This document shows, one piece after another, positions 51,673-60,353 of a DNA stretch of 64,000 nt; within the stretch, counting starts at the first letter, position 1; each line of letters opens with the position of its first letter. Made by a program: the position numbers and the translations under genes. The stretch is taken from contig NZ_CP014766.1 of assembly GCF_001611675.1 (NCBI RefSeq), positions 2,604,001-2,668,000 of the forward strand, written 5' to 3'. Under the pieces are notes generated by a model. That model saw nothing but the letters and a program-made list of their open reading frames with translations, was not told the origin of the DNA and made no database searches. Origin of the DNA: Pontibacter akesuensis. Its GTDB lineage: Bacteria > Bacteroidota > Bacteroidia > Cytophagales > Hymenobacteraceae.

Positions 51673-52047
51673 TTAGACAGATGCGATGTGCTCTATCTTG
51701 GCGTCGCCCCAAAGCTCCTCCAGCGAATAGAATGCACGCTTATCTTTCAGGAACACATGGGCTACCACGTCCACATAGTCCAGCAGCACCCACTCGTTGT
51801 TGGTGCGGCCTTCAGTTTGCCACGGGTTTTGGCCAATGGCCTTGTGTACCTCTTCCTCGATAGAAGAAGCGATTGCGTCTAACTGCGTATCAGAATTTGC
51901 TGATGCTATTACGAAGTAATCGGATACTGCGTTTTTAAGTGATTTGAGGTTTATTACAACAATATCGGAGGCTTTTCTCTCCTGCATACCTTTCACTACC
52001 AGCTCTGCCAATATGTCGGAAGTAGCCTCACCCTTGGTTTCTTTCAT
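51673..52047 (-). CDS. rsfS: ribosomal silencing factor RsfS
   Basis: 124 residues. The RsfS/Iojap fold is seen in ASDIVVINLKSLKNAVSDYFVIASANSDTQL and in WVLLDYVDVVAHVFLKDKRAFYSLEELW. RsfS binds ribosomal protein L14 and blocks subunit joining when nutrients are scarce. It lies 67 nt upstream of ftsH on the same strand and is divergent from birA. Confidence 0.93.
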   Translation of the reverse strand: MKETKGEATSDILAELVVKGMQERKASDIVVINLKSLKNAVSDYFVIASANSDTQLDAIASSIEEEVHKAIGQNPWQTEGRTNNEWVLLDYVDVVAHVFLKDKRAFYSLEELWGDAKIEHIASV

Positions 52048-52057
52048 TTGTGCTCTC

Positions 52058-52065
52058 TAAATTTG
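52058..52065 (+). promoter_or_regulatory. -7 box TAAATTTG upstream of birA
   Basis: A perfect TAnnTTTG 33 nt before the ATG at 52099, in the divergent gap with rsfS. A TTGG at 52034-52037 lies 20 nt upstream and could be a weak -33. Confidence 0.45.
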
Positions 52066-52098
52066 ATCTACAAAAGTACTAAATTCTACTCTAATTAT

Positions 52099-52848
52099 AT
52101 GATGCCTTCTACGCTGTTTATGGGGCAGCAACTGCGTTTCCTGCCAGTTTGCGAATCTACCAACTCAGAGGCCTATCAGCTTCTTATCAAAAATGAAGCC
52201 ACAGAAGGCTGTACCATACTGACGCACAACCAGACAGGCGGCCGGGGACAGCGGGGCAACAGCTGGCAGGCGGAGCCGGGCCAGAACATTACCCTGTCTG
52301 TTATTCTGTCACCCAGTTTTGTAGCCGTAAGGCAGCAGTTTAACCTCAACATGGCGGTGTCGTTGGGCGTGCTCGACCTGCTCCGCGAACAGGGGCTGCA
52401 GCAGGCGCAGGTGAAATGGCCCAACGACTTATACTTTGAAGATAAGAAACTTGGCGGAATTCTGATAGAAAATACGATAAACAGCCAATCTTTACAACAC
52501 AGTATCGTCGGGATTGGTTTAAACGTGAATCAGCGAACTTTCCCTTATCCAACGGCTACATCCATGGCAAACGTATGTGGCCATACGCTGGACTTGGAGA
52601 AAACGACGATGCGCCTGCTCGAGCACCTGGAGCGGCGTTACCTGCAGCTGCGCAGCGGCCACACCGCCCGGTTGAAGTATGAGTACCTGCAGGCCCTGTA
52701 CCGCTACCAGGAACAGCACACGTTTCGGGTAGATAATAGAGAAGTGCAGGGGCAGATCGTGGGCGTGGGAGAAGACGGAAAACTGGCCCTGGAGATTGCC
52801 GGCGAACTGCGCTACTTCGCCTTCCAGGAAATATCCTACGTGATCTAA
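52099..52848 (+). CDS. birA: biotin--[acetyl-CoA carboxylase] ligase (BirA, catalytic type)
   Basis: 249 residues from ATG 52099; a Met one codon later is also possible. It activates biotin and attaches it to the carrier domain of acetyl-CoA carboxylase. The biotin/ATP loop is NQTGGRGQRGNSW, with VKWPNDLYFEDKKLGGILIE and IVGIGLNVNQ, all complete. There is no DNA-binding helix-turn-helix at the N terminus, so it is the type II-lacking, non-repressor enzyme and does not regulate bio genes. Confidence 0.92.
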   Translation: MMPSTLFMGQQLRFLPVCESTNSEAYQLLIKNEATEGCTILTHNQTGGRGQRGNSWQAEPGQNITLSVILSPSFVAVRQQFNLNMAVSLGVLDLLREQGLQQAQVKWPNDLYFEDKKLGGILIENTINSQSLQHSIVGIGLNVNQRTFPYPTATSMANVCGHTLDLEKTTMRLLEHLERRYLQLRSGHTARLKYEYLQALYRYQEQHTFRVDNREVQGQIVGVGEDGKLALEIAGELRYFAFQEISYVI

Positions 52849-53144
52849 AATAGCCAGAAGTTCAGTTTCTGAACGGTATAGAAGTATAAGCTACCCTTCC
52901 TGTGAGTGGCGTTACCGAACAAGCACAAAAGCTGCCTTCCGGAAGAAGATAGCCTCTTCAGAGTCAGGTTATACCTCCCTTAGAAAAGCCATAGAGCAGG
53001 ATGAATTATACTTGTAAGGTCTGCCTGAAAGCACAGCTTTATCGCCTTCAGCCTGATTTTGTGAACGTGGTCTGTAAACTTAAGAATCTGTTTTTTTATA
53101 CTTGTCAGGGCCTTTTTTGTGTAGCGCCAGGCTAAATTGTGTAT

Positions 53145-53152
53145 TATCTTTG
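53145..53152 (+). promoter_or_regulatory. orphan -7 box TATCTTTG
   Basis: A perfect TAnnTTTG about 190 nt before the T9SS protein gene, with no frame directly downstream. Confidence 0.35.
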
Positions 53153-53280
53153 CAGGCACGGGCAAGCACTGGCAATTAGGTACGGTTTTTGGGTAGTGGC
53201 TTAAAAGAAATGCAGGCAAACGTATCTGCTTCATTTACAAATATTTTAAAAGTTTAATTTAAATCTTTCGCATTTTAGGC

Positions 53281-53288
53281 TATCTTTG
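53281..53288 (+). promoter_or_regulatory. -7 box TATCTTTG upstream of the T9SS cargo gene
   Basis: A perfect TAnnTTTG, 48 nt before the ATG at 53337. Confidence 0.5.
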
Positions 53289-53336
53289 GTCAACTATGCT
53301 AAGTATAGTGAAAATACTATAAAGGAAGGGCGCTTG

Positions 53337-53930
53337 ATGATGAGACTATTTACACGATTTATACTAGTTACCACCCTGCTAAGCGCACATTTGCTGAGCT
53401 TCGCAGGCGTGCAGGGTGCCGCGGGGGTTAACCCAACGTACCGGGGAGGTAACACCCTCTGGAAACTGATGCCTGACAAGGTGGCACAGCTGACGCTGTC
53501 GGCAAACAACGCCAGGCCAAAGTTTGTGAGCAAAGAAAACGACCATACCTGCTCGAAGCTGTATGCTTCTGCGGTGAGCCAGGAGTTCCATGTGGTGGAG
53601 CAAAAGCAGACAAAGTCCATGTATGCCAACATTACACTCGCTGCCTTTGCACCGGGCAACGACCTGAAGCCGGTTTTGCCATCTATCAACGCATACCCAA
53701 ACCCATCAAGGGGCTACACTAGTCTGGCGCTTAACCTGCCGGGCAACGATAGCTACAAGATCCGCATCTCCAACACCATCGGCAAAGTACTGACCGTGCA
53801 GGAGGTAGCTCCGGCCGAGCGTGCCAAGATTGACCTGGACCTGACAAGCCTGCCATCCGGCATCTACTTCTACAGCCTGCTGGTGAACGGCAAAACAGTG
53901 GAAACGAAAAGACTGGTGCTGCAGAAATAA
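53337..53930 (+). CDS. secreted protein with T9SS type A sorting domain
   Basis: 197 or 198 residues, starting at either of two adjacent ATGs (53337, 53340) behind AAAGGAAGGG. There is a signal peptide (RFILVTTLLSAHLLSFAG). The C-terminal 80 residues match the T9SS type A domain: INAYPNPSRGYTSLALNL, YKIRISNTIGKVL, then LPSGIYFYSLLVNGKTVETKR, and VLQK at the end. So it is exported through Sec and then the type IX system, with cleavage of the tail. The middle is short and unique, with no enzymatic domain seen. A GC-rich terminator follows. Confidence 0.85.
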   Translation: MMRLFTRFILVTTLLSAHLLSFAGVQGAAGVNPTYRGGNTLWKLMPDKVAQLTLSANNARPKFVSKENDHTCSKLYASAVSQEFHVVEQKQTKSMYANITLAAFAPGNDLKPVLPSINAYPNPSRGYTSLALNLPGNDSYKIRISNTIGKVLTVQEVAPAERAKIDLDLTSLPSGIYFYSLLVNGKTVETKRLVLQK

Positions 53931-53956
53931 AAGCACTTAAAATGAGTTAAATATAG

Positions 53957-53983
53957 AAAGCCGGCCGTTTGGCCGGCTTTTTT
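53957..53983 (+). terminator. terminator of the T9SS cargo gene
   Basis: AAAGCCGGCC and GGCCGGCTTT pair over 10 bp with a GTTT loop, followed by TTTT. Confidence 0.88.
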
Positions 53984-54054
53984 GGTATAAACTTTTAAAA
54001 ATAGCCAGCCGCTTTACAATATTTATTATTTTCGGGGCTGAATCAACTATAGCT

Positions 54055-57009
54055 ATGACGGATTATCGGAAGGTAAATAACATTGTAGGCTGGAGCGTGT
54101 TTGCCATCGCGACAGCTGTGTACATTTTAACCTTAGAGCCCACGGCCAGTTTCTGGGATGCCGGCGAGTTTATCGCCTGTTCTTACAAACTGCTGGTGCC
54201 GCACCCGCCCGGGGCTCCGTTTTACCTGCTCATGGGCCGGCTGTTCTCGATGTTCGCCTCCGACGTAACTCAGGTGGCCTGGTGGGTGAACCTGCTGTCG
54301 GCGCTTTGCAGTTCCTTTACGGTACTCTTCCTTTTCTGGACCATCACCATACTTGCCAGCAGGCTGCTGGTAAAAGAAGGCGCTGTGCCTTCCACAGGCA
54401 ATTTGCTGCTGATCATGGGCAGCGGTGTAGTGGGGGCGCTGGCCTATACCTTCTCCGACTCGGCCTGGTTCTCAGCGGTGGAGGCAGAGGTATACGCTAT
54501 GTCGTCCTTCTTTACGGCTATCGTGTTCTGGGCCATACTTCGCTGGGAGGCCAAAGTGGGAGAGGCGCACTCTGATAAATGGCTTGTGCTCATCGCGTAC
54601 CTGGTGGGCTTATCCATCGGTGCGCACTTGCTGAACCTGGTAACCATTCCGGCTCTGGGCTTCATCTACTATTTCCGACTATACAAGCCTTCCTTGTGGG
54701 GCGGGTTGGCAGCCTTTGCCATCAGTGCCGTTATCGTGGTGGCCATCCTTTGGGGCATTATCCCGGGCTTGCCGTCTGTGGCGGGCGCGTTTGAGGTGTT
54801 CTTCGTGAACTCCCTTGGCCTGCCGTTCAGCTCAGGCATTATCGTGTTTCTGATTTTATTCATCGGCGCCATCATTTACGGTCTCCGCTACTCCATCCGG
54901 CACAACAACCGTGTGCTGAACACGGCCCTGCTTAGTCTTATCTTTGTACTGATCGGGTACTCCTCTTATATGATGATTCCGATCCGCTCGTCTTACGACC
55001 CTACCATCGATGAGAATGACCCGGATGACATCGTTACGTTTGTATCTTACCTGAAGCGTGAGCAGTACGGCGACAGACCGCTGCTGTACGGGCCGCACCT
55101 ATATGCCTCGCCTATAGGGCAGGAAGAGGGAGCGCCGCGCTACATCAAGGGAGAAGACCGCTATATCAGCACAGGAAATAAAATAGAGCCGGTGTATGAT
55201 GACGCCGACAAGATGTTGCTGCCCCGCATTTACAGCGATGCGCCCGGCCACGTGGAAGCTTACAAAAAATGGGTAGACCTGCGGGAGGGCCAGGCGCCTA
55301 GCTTCGGGCAGAACATCAGCTTCCTGCTCAATTACCAGCTGGGCCACATGTACTGGCGCTATTTCCTGTGGAACTTTGCCGGCCGCGAGAGCGATGTGCA
55401 GAACGCGGGCGTACTTTGGTTCGGAAGCGAAAGTATAGATACCCCGGTGCGGGTGGAGGAGAGCAAGGCACGTAACAGTTTTTACCTGCTGCCGCTGCTT
55501 ATCGGTATACTTGGGTTAATCTACCAGGTGCGCAAGCACGAGCGCGACGCCCTCGTAATCGGTCTGCTCTTTTTCTTTACGGGCATCGCCATTGCCCTGT
55601 ACCTGAACCAGCCGCCTACGGAGCCGCGTGAGCGTGACTATACCTTTGCCGGTTCGTTCTACGCCTTCTCTATCTGGATAGGCCTGGGCGTGATGGGAAT
55701 GGCAGACCTGCTGGGCAAAGTGCTGAAAAGCACCATGGCCCGTGCCGCTGTAGCCACCATGATCTGTCTGGCTGTGCCAGGCATTATGGCCGCTGAGGGC
55801 TGGGATGACCACGACCGCTCGGATCGTTACCAGTCTGTGGATTCGGCTAAAAATCTGCTGGATTCCTGTGCACCGAACGCGATCCTCTTTACAAACGGCG
55901 ATAACGATACCTTCCCGCTGTGGTATGCGCAGGAGGTGGAAGGATACCGCACTGACGTGCGCGTGGCCGTGCTTAGCTACCTGAACACCGACTGGTACAT
56001 CGAGCAGATGAAGCGCCAGTCCTACCTGTCCGATCCGTGGCCGCTGTCACTGGGCAACGAGGCCTACCGCCAAGGCACCAACGACTTCCTGCCGTATGTA
56101 GAGGCACCGCAGGTAAAGGCGGGCATCGACCTGGACCAGTACATTGGCCTGATCAAACAAAGGCATCCGGCGCTGCAGGTGCAGTACGGCCCAGGCACCA
56201 CACTGCTCACCATGCCGACGCACAACTTCTTCCTGAACATTGACAAGGAGAAGATAAAGCAGATGGGCTTTGTGGCGGATGATTACGAGGACCAGATTGC
56301 AGACCGCATGCAGTGGACGATCACCAAATCGCTGCTGGAGAAAAAACACCTGGTGATTCTGGACCTGCTGGCTACAAACAATTGGGAGCGCCCAATCTAT
56401 TTCTCAACCACCGTGAACAGTGCGGACTTTATCGGTTTATCTGACTATTTCCAGCTGGAGGGCCTTGCCTACCGGGTGGTGCCTGTGAAGGGCGGAGGAG
56501 AAGGAGACCCCGGCATCGTGAACAAGGAGGTGATGTATGAGAACATGATGAAGGACTTTGTGTTCCGCAACTTTGATAACCCGGACATCTTCTACGACGA
56601 GAACTACTACCGCTTCTCTGCCAACGCCCGTGATAAGTTCGCTATTCTGGCCGCGGCTTACCTAAAGGACGGCAACGAGGCCAGGGCAAGGGAATTGGTG
56701 GAGTACTGCTTTAAAGTGCTGCCACTCGAAACGGTGCCTTTTGATTATTACACGCCGCAGTTCATCCCGATTTATGCCGCCCTCGGCGAAACCGAAAAGG
56801 CTAAGCAACTGATGGAAATCATGGCGCAGGGCTCAGTGGAGGCACTGGACTATTACTTTGCCAAAGGCTCCCTGTTCGACCAGGAGATACAGGTGAACAT
56901 GGTGATTCTGCAGCAACTGATTGGCGCCGCCGAAGACCTGGGCATGCCGGAGCGGTCCACGCAGTTGCAGCAGCAGTTTATGCAGTACCTGCAGCGCATG
57001 CGCCGCTAA
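54055..57009 (+). CDS. DUF2723 membrane protein (predicted protein glycosyltransferase type)
   Basis: 984 residues. The N-terminal 500 residues have about 11-12 membrane helices, starting VGWSVFAIATAVYILTLEPTASFWDAGEFIACSYKLLVPHPPGAPFYLL; the FWDAGEF and HPPGAP motifs match the GT-C type DUF2723 proteins of Bacteroidota, thought to glycosylate secreted proteins, like O-mannosyltransferases. The second half is soluble (about 600-984), with FTNGDNDTFPLWYAQEVEGYRTDVRV and a TPR-like end. The enzymatic activity is family inference. A terminator separates it from the next gene. Confidence 0.86.
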   Translation: MTDYRKVNNIVGWSVFAIATAVYILTLEPTASFWDAGEFIACSYKLLVPHPPGAPFYLLMGRLFSMFASDVTQVAWWVNLLSALCSSFTVLFLFWTITILASRLLVKEGAVPSTGNLLLIMGSGVVGALAYTFSDSAWFSAVEAEVYAMSSFFTAIVFWAILRWEAKVGEAHSDKWLVLIAYLVGLSIGAHLLNLVTIPALGFIYYFRLYKPSLWGGLAAFAISAVIVVAILWGIIPGLPSVAGAFEVFFVNSLGLPFSSGIIVFLILFIGAIIYGLRYSIRHNNRVLNTALLSLIFVLIGYSSYMMIPIRSSYDPTIDENDPDDIVTFVSYLKREQYGDRPLLYGPHLYASPIGQEEGAPRYIKGEDRYISTGNKIEPVYDDADKMLLPRIYSDAPGHVEAYKKWVDLREGQAPSFGQNISFLLNYQLGHMYWRYFLWNFAGRESDVQNAGVLWFGSESIDTPVRVEESKARNSFYLLPLLIGILGLIYQVRKHERDALVIGLLFFFTGIAIALYLNQPPTEPRERDYTFAGSFYAFSIWIGLGVMGMADLLGKVLKSTMARAAVATMICLAVPGIMAAEGWDDHDRSDRYQSVDSAKNLLDSCAPNAILFTNGDNDTFPLWYAQEVEGYRTDVRVAVLSYLNTDWYIEQMKRQSYLSDPWPLSLGNEAYRQGTNDFLPYVEAPQVKAGIDLDQYIGLIKQRHPALQVQYGPGTTLLTMPTHNFFLNIDKEKIKQMGFVADDYEDQIADRMQWTITKSLLEKKHLVILDLLATNNWERPIYFSTTVNSADFIGLSDYFQLEGLAYRVVPVKGGGEGDPGIVNKEVMYENMMKDFVFRNFDNPDIFYDENYYRFSANARDKFAILAAAYLKDGNEARARELVEYCFKVLPLETVPFDYYTPQFIPIYAALGETEKAKQLMEIMAQGSVEALDYYFAKGSLFDQEIQVNMVILQQLIGAAEDLGMPERSTQLQQQFMQYLQRMRR

Positions 57010-57034
57010 ACAAAATAAGCTCATATTCAGTACA

Positions 57035-57067
57035 AAAGGCCGGATCGTTACGCACGCTCCGGCCTTT
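57035..57067 (+). terminator. terminator of the DUF2723 gene
   Basis: AAAGGCCGGA and TCCGGCCTTT pair over 10 bp, followed by CTTTTTG, with flanking GTAC/GTAC that could extend the stem. Confidence 0.85.
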
Positions 57068-57103
57068 CTTTTTGTACTTGACCACACTAACAGCCACTGT
57101 AAA

Positions 57104-58345
57104 ATGAGGTACTCCAATTTGCTGTTTCTTCTGATACTGTTCATGATCGCTGGTTGCGGGGGCAGATCCTCGCGCATGCCGACCCTGGAGCCGGTGCAGT
57201 TAAAGCAGGAAGTGCCGGAGATTACCATGGAGCACAGCTACTATACCCGCAACGACAGCCTGCACGTGCTGCTGAAGTTTGAGGACGTGCAGCAGGTGAT
57301 GGACATCCTCAGGGCGGCCACCTCTTACGAATACGCCGTTCGAAACGGGGCCGCGGCAAAAAGTACGCTGCTGCTGGAGGACTCGGTGAACCTGCCCGAC
57401 AGGAAAATAACCGATGTGGAGGGGCAACTGCACGTGCAGTTCGCGCTGCCCGGCATCGTGGTGCAGGAGCCCAATGTGCTGCACATACAAGTGTGGCAGG
57501 TGCTGTCGGGCCAGGAGCGCATGGGCATGACCTTTAAGCTTCCCCTTAACAGGCAAATGCTGCAGAAGGATTACCTGCTGGTGAACTCCAAGTCTGGAAA
57601 GCCGCTGTTCAGGGATTACCTCACCACATCAGACAAACTGGTGCTGCACAAGTATGGAGCGGGAACCGATTCGCTGCAGGTTAGCCGGTTTGAGCTGGAT
57701 TTTATGCCTGCTGCGCCACCCATGAGCACAAGCAAGCCCGCAGTGGCGCGTACCATAGCGCCGGCCACCACGTTCAGCCTAGGAGCCTTGGACACGTTAA
57801 CCTTTGCGGAGCAGGGCCTTTATACGTTCGGCACCGGGTCAGGAAACCCGCAGAGCGTTTTGGTGATGCCCGGTAACTACCCGCAGGTAACCATGGCCAA
57901 CGAACTGGTGCCGCCGCTGATCTACCTGACCACTTCGCAGGAGCGGGAGGCGCTGCAGGGGGCAACGGATGTGAAAGCCGCCGTGGACAATTTCTGGCTG
58001 GAGGTGGCAGAGGGAAGCCCCACCCAGGCCCGCGAACTAATCCGGACATACTATAGCCGGGTGGAGATGGCAAACAAGCTCTTCTCTGCCCACAAGGCTG
58101 GTTGGGCCACTGACAGGGGCATGATCTATTTGATATACGGCAGGCCCACCACCATCAGCCAGGCGGGCCCCAGCATCACCTGGATTTACAGGGAGTCCAT
58201 GACATCGCCCTACATCAAGTTCGTTTTTACCAAAAAAGAAAATAACTTTACCGAAAATTATTATGAGCTGGTACGGCGCCGCGAGTACGAGGACAGTTGG
58301 TACAGCTCAGTAGCCAAATGGAGAGCAGGAAAGACAAATTTGTAG
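57104..58345 (+). CDS. GWxTD domain lipoprotein
   Basis: 413 residues from ATG 57104; the frame is open further upstream, within the DUF2723 gene, but this start gives a lipoprotein signal with lipobox MIAGC (MRYSNLLFLLILFMIAGCGG). The GWxTD hallmark is HKAGWATDRGMIYLIYGRP near residue 340. The N-terminal half is beta-rich. GWxTD proteins are widespread in Bacteroidota; the function is unknown. Its 3' end overlaps rlmB's proposed ATG at 58318 by 28 nt. Confidence 0.85.
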   Translation: MRYSNLLFLLILFMIAGCGGRSSRMPTLEPVQLKQEVPEITMEHSYYTRNDSLHVLLKFEDVQQVMDILRAATSYEYAVRNGAAAKSTLLLEDSVNLPDRKITDVEGQLHVQFALPGIVVQEPNVLHIQVWQVLSGQERMGMTFKLPLNRQMLQKDYLLVNSKSGKPLFRDYLTTSDKLVLHKYGAGTDSLQVSRFELDFMPAAPPMSTSKPAVARTIAPATTFSLGALDTLTFAEQGLYTFGTGSGNPQSVLVMPGNYPQVTMANELVPPLIYLTTSQEREALQGATDVKAAVDNFWLEVAEGSPTQARELIRTYYSRVEMANKLFSAHKAGWATDRGMIYLIYGRPTTISQAGPSITWIYRESMTSPYIKFVFTKKENNFTENYYELVRRREYEDSWYSSVAKWRAGKTNL

Positions 58346-59163
58346 GAGGTAACCGCTATAGCGGCCCCCGCACACCAAAAGAAGATAAAACCGAGATGAT
58401 TTTCGGCTCACGCCCCATCCTTGAGGCGTTCTCAGCCGGGAAGGAGCTGGAGAAGATATTCCTGCTGCGGGGTTCCCGCAACCCCACCACCGATGAGATT
58501 GTGGCTGAGGCCAAACGCTTTGAGGTACCGGTGGTGATGGTGCCGGCCGAAAAGCTGGACAGGCTCACGCGCAAGAACCACCAGGGCGCCGTGGCCTTTA
58601 TCTCCCCGATTACTTACCAGCCACTCAACGAAATCATCACTTCGCTGTTTGAGCAGGGCAAAAACCCGCTGGTGCTTATACTTGATCGCATTACGGATGT
58701 GCGCAACTTTGGCTCCATTGCCCGAAATGCAGAATGCATGGGCGTGGACGCGATTGTGATTCCAAGTAGAGGGGGCGCGCAGATCAATGCAGATGCCATG
58801 AAAACATCTGCCGGCGCACTGAACCTGGTGCCCGTTTGCCGGGAGCCAAACCTGAAGGATACAATGGATTACCTGAAGGAGTACGGTTTCCAGCTAGTGG
58901 CCTGCACTGAGAAAACGGAGCACCAGCTAAACGACTTTGCGGTGGATATGGTAGGGCCGACGGCCATCATCATGGGCAGCGAGGAAGACGGTATTTCGCC
59001 GGAGTACCTCAAGCGTGCCGATGTAAAGCTGCGCATTCCGCTGATGGGCCAGATTGGCTCCCTCAACGTGTCGGTGGCAACGGGCATCGTGCTGTACGAG
59101 GTAATGCGCCAGCGACTCCGCGACGGTGGCTACGCCAGCCTTGGCAGTCTGGATCCGAGATAG
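58318..59163 (+). CDS. rlmB: 23S rRNA (guanosine-2'-O) methyltransferase RlmB
   Basis: 281 residues. SPOUT methyltransferase that modifies G2251 in E. coli 23S rRNA, in the peptidyl-transferase P loop. Conserved parts are MIFGSRPILEAF, LILDRITDVRNFGSIARNAECMG, MGSEEDGISPEYL, IPLMGQIGSLNVSVATGIVLYEVMRQR. The chosen start overlaps the GWxTD gene by 28 nt; an alternative ATG at 58396 leaves a 50-nt gap and matches the usual family start (MIFGSRP), so it is a serious alternative. The protein ends in a long hairpin terminator. Confidence 0.93.
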   Translation: MESRKDKFVGGNRYSGPRTPKEDKTEMIFGSRPILEAFSAGKELEKIFLLRGSRNPTTDEIVAEAKRFEVPVVMVPAEKLDRLTRKNHQGAVAFISPITYQPLNEIITSLFEQGKNPLVLILDRITDVRNFGSIARNAECMGVDAIVIPSRGGAQINADAMKTSAGALNLVPVCREPNLKDTMDYLKEYGFQLVACTEKTEHQLNDFAVDMVGPTAIIMGSEEDGISPEYLKRADVKLRIPLMGQIGSLNVSVATGIVLYEVMRQRLRDGGYASLGSLDPR

Positions 59164-59184
59164 TTTCTTCAATAGACAAAGGAC

Positions 59185-59250
59185 TAGAAAGACAAAGGAC
59201 AAAAGAGCAAAGACATCAACATCTTTACTCTTTTGTCCTTTGTCTTTCTA
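59185..59250. terminator. long bidirectional hairpin between rlmB and manC
   Basis: The 23-nt arm at 59185-59207 (AGAAAGACAAAGGACAAAAGAG with its leading T) is perfectly complementary to 59228-59250. Inside the loop, AAAGA/TCTTT pair further. It is AT-rich in part and lies between two convergent genes, so it acts as a bidirectional terminator. It looks like the duplicated motif GACAAAGGAC; part of the same unit occurs just upstream at 59175. Confidence 0.75.
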
Positions 59251-59273
59251 TAAGGAACTGGAACCGCCGGTGT

Positions 59274-60350
59274 TTAAATGTAATCCGGCCCTTTCCTGGA
59301 TTTGGCATCAGCCATAAACTCCTTCACTTTCTGCTCCTCGTCTTTCTTGCAAACCATCAGCACGTTGTCGTACTCGGCCACAATATAATCCTGCAGGCCT
59401 TGCAGCACCACCAGGCGGTTTTTTGGGGTTTTGATGATGCAGTCGCGGGTGTCGTACAGCATCACCTCGCCATCCACCACGTTGCCGTTCACATCCTTGT
59501 CGTTGATGGTGTAGAGGGAGTTCCACGTGCCCAGGTCCGACCAGCCGATATCAGCTAGCAGCACGTACACGTTGTCCACCTTCTCCATAATGCCATAGTC
59601 GATGGAGATATTGCGGCACTGAGAGTACGCCTTTGTGATAAAGTTCTGCTCTTGCGGACCATTCATGTGCGCCACTCCTTCGTCAAAAATCTCCGATATC
59701 TCGGAAAGCTGCTGCTGGAATGCCTTTAGAATGCTCTGCACGCTCCAGATAAAGATGCCGGAGTTCCAGACAAAGTCACCGCTGTCGAGGAACATCTTGG
59801 CCAGTTCCAGGTTCGGTTTCTCCGTAAAGGTCTTCACTTTCTTCACCTTCGTGGCCTCATCGTCGATGTACTGGATATAGCCGTAGCCCGTGTCGGGGCG
59901 GCTTGGCGTAATGCCGAGCGTAATGAGGATCTCGTCCTTTGCCGCGGCGGCCACCGCCTCCTTTATCACCGATGTGAACACGTCCTGCTTCAGCACCACG
60001 TGATCCGATGGGGTTACCACCAGGTTGGCTTTCGGGTTTAGCTGCGCGATCTTATAGGAGGCGTAGGCGATGCACGGTGCGGTGTTGCGGCCAACTGGCT
60101 CCAGCAGAATCTGGTTGTCGCTTAGATGCGGAAGCTGTTCCTGCACCAGTGCTTTGTAGTCCTTGTTGGTGACCACAAAAACGTTTTCGGGTGGGCAGAT
60201 GTCGGCAAAGCGGTTGGCTGTCATCTGCAGCATGCTTTCGCCGATGCCAAGCACATCATGGAATTGTTTAGGGTAATTGGTACGGCTGTAGGGCCAGAAA
60301 CGGCTTCCGATGCCGCCTGCCATAATGACTACGTAGGTGTTGTTGTCCAT
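59274..60350 (-). CDS. manC: mannose-1-phosphate guanylyltransferase
   Basis: 358 residues. Makes GDP-mannose from GTP and mannose 1-phosphate, for polysaccharides and O-mannosylation. The nucleotide loop is MAGGIGSRFWPYSRTNYPKQF (glycine-rich plus Lys-Gln), and later come VVTPSDHVV, FTEKPNLELAKMFL and NSGIFIWSVQSIL. Length fits the short single-domain form without a C-terminal isomerase. It lies directly downstream of kdsD, 3 nt between. GDP-mannose could feed the DUF2723 protein of this region (inference). Confidence 0.93.
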   Translation of the reverse strand: MDNNTYVVIMAGGIGSRFWPYSRTNYPKQFHDVLGIGESMLQMTANRFADICPPENVFVVTNKDYKALVQEQLPHLSDNQILLEPVGRNTAPCIAYASYKIAQLNPKANLVVTPSDHVVLKQDVFTSVIKEAVAAAAKDEILITLGITPSRPDTGYGYIQYIDDEATKVKKVKTFTEKPNLELAKMFLDSGDFVWNSGIFIWSVQSILKAFQQQLSEISEIFDEGVAHMNGPQEQNFITKAYSQCRNISIDYGIMEKVDNVYVLLADIGWSDLGTWNSLYTINDKDVNGNVVDGEVMLYDTRDCIIKTPKNRLVVLQGLQDYIVAEYDNVLMVCKKDEEQKVKEFMADAKSRKGPDYI

Positions 60351-60353
60351 ATT

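Larger units (their letters stand above)
52849..53336. other. intergenic region between birA and the T9SS protein
   Basis: About 490 nt, gene-free, with at least three AAGTATA/TATACTT motifs (about 52882, 53007, 53097). Two TAnnTTTG boxes are present: 53145-53152 and 53281-53288. The first has a TTTG at 53116-53119, 25 nt upstream, and no coding frame follows it, so it could drive a small RNA or a long leader; this is only a possibility. Confidence 0.4.

Noticed and set aside
56921..57103. N-terminal extension of the GWxTD protein into the DUF2723 gene
   Set aside because: ATG 57104 gives a lipoprotein signal; the earlier frame overlaps a real gene.
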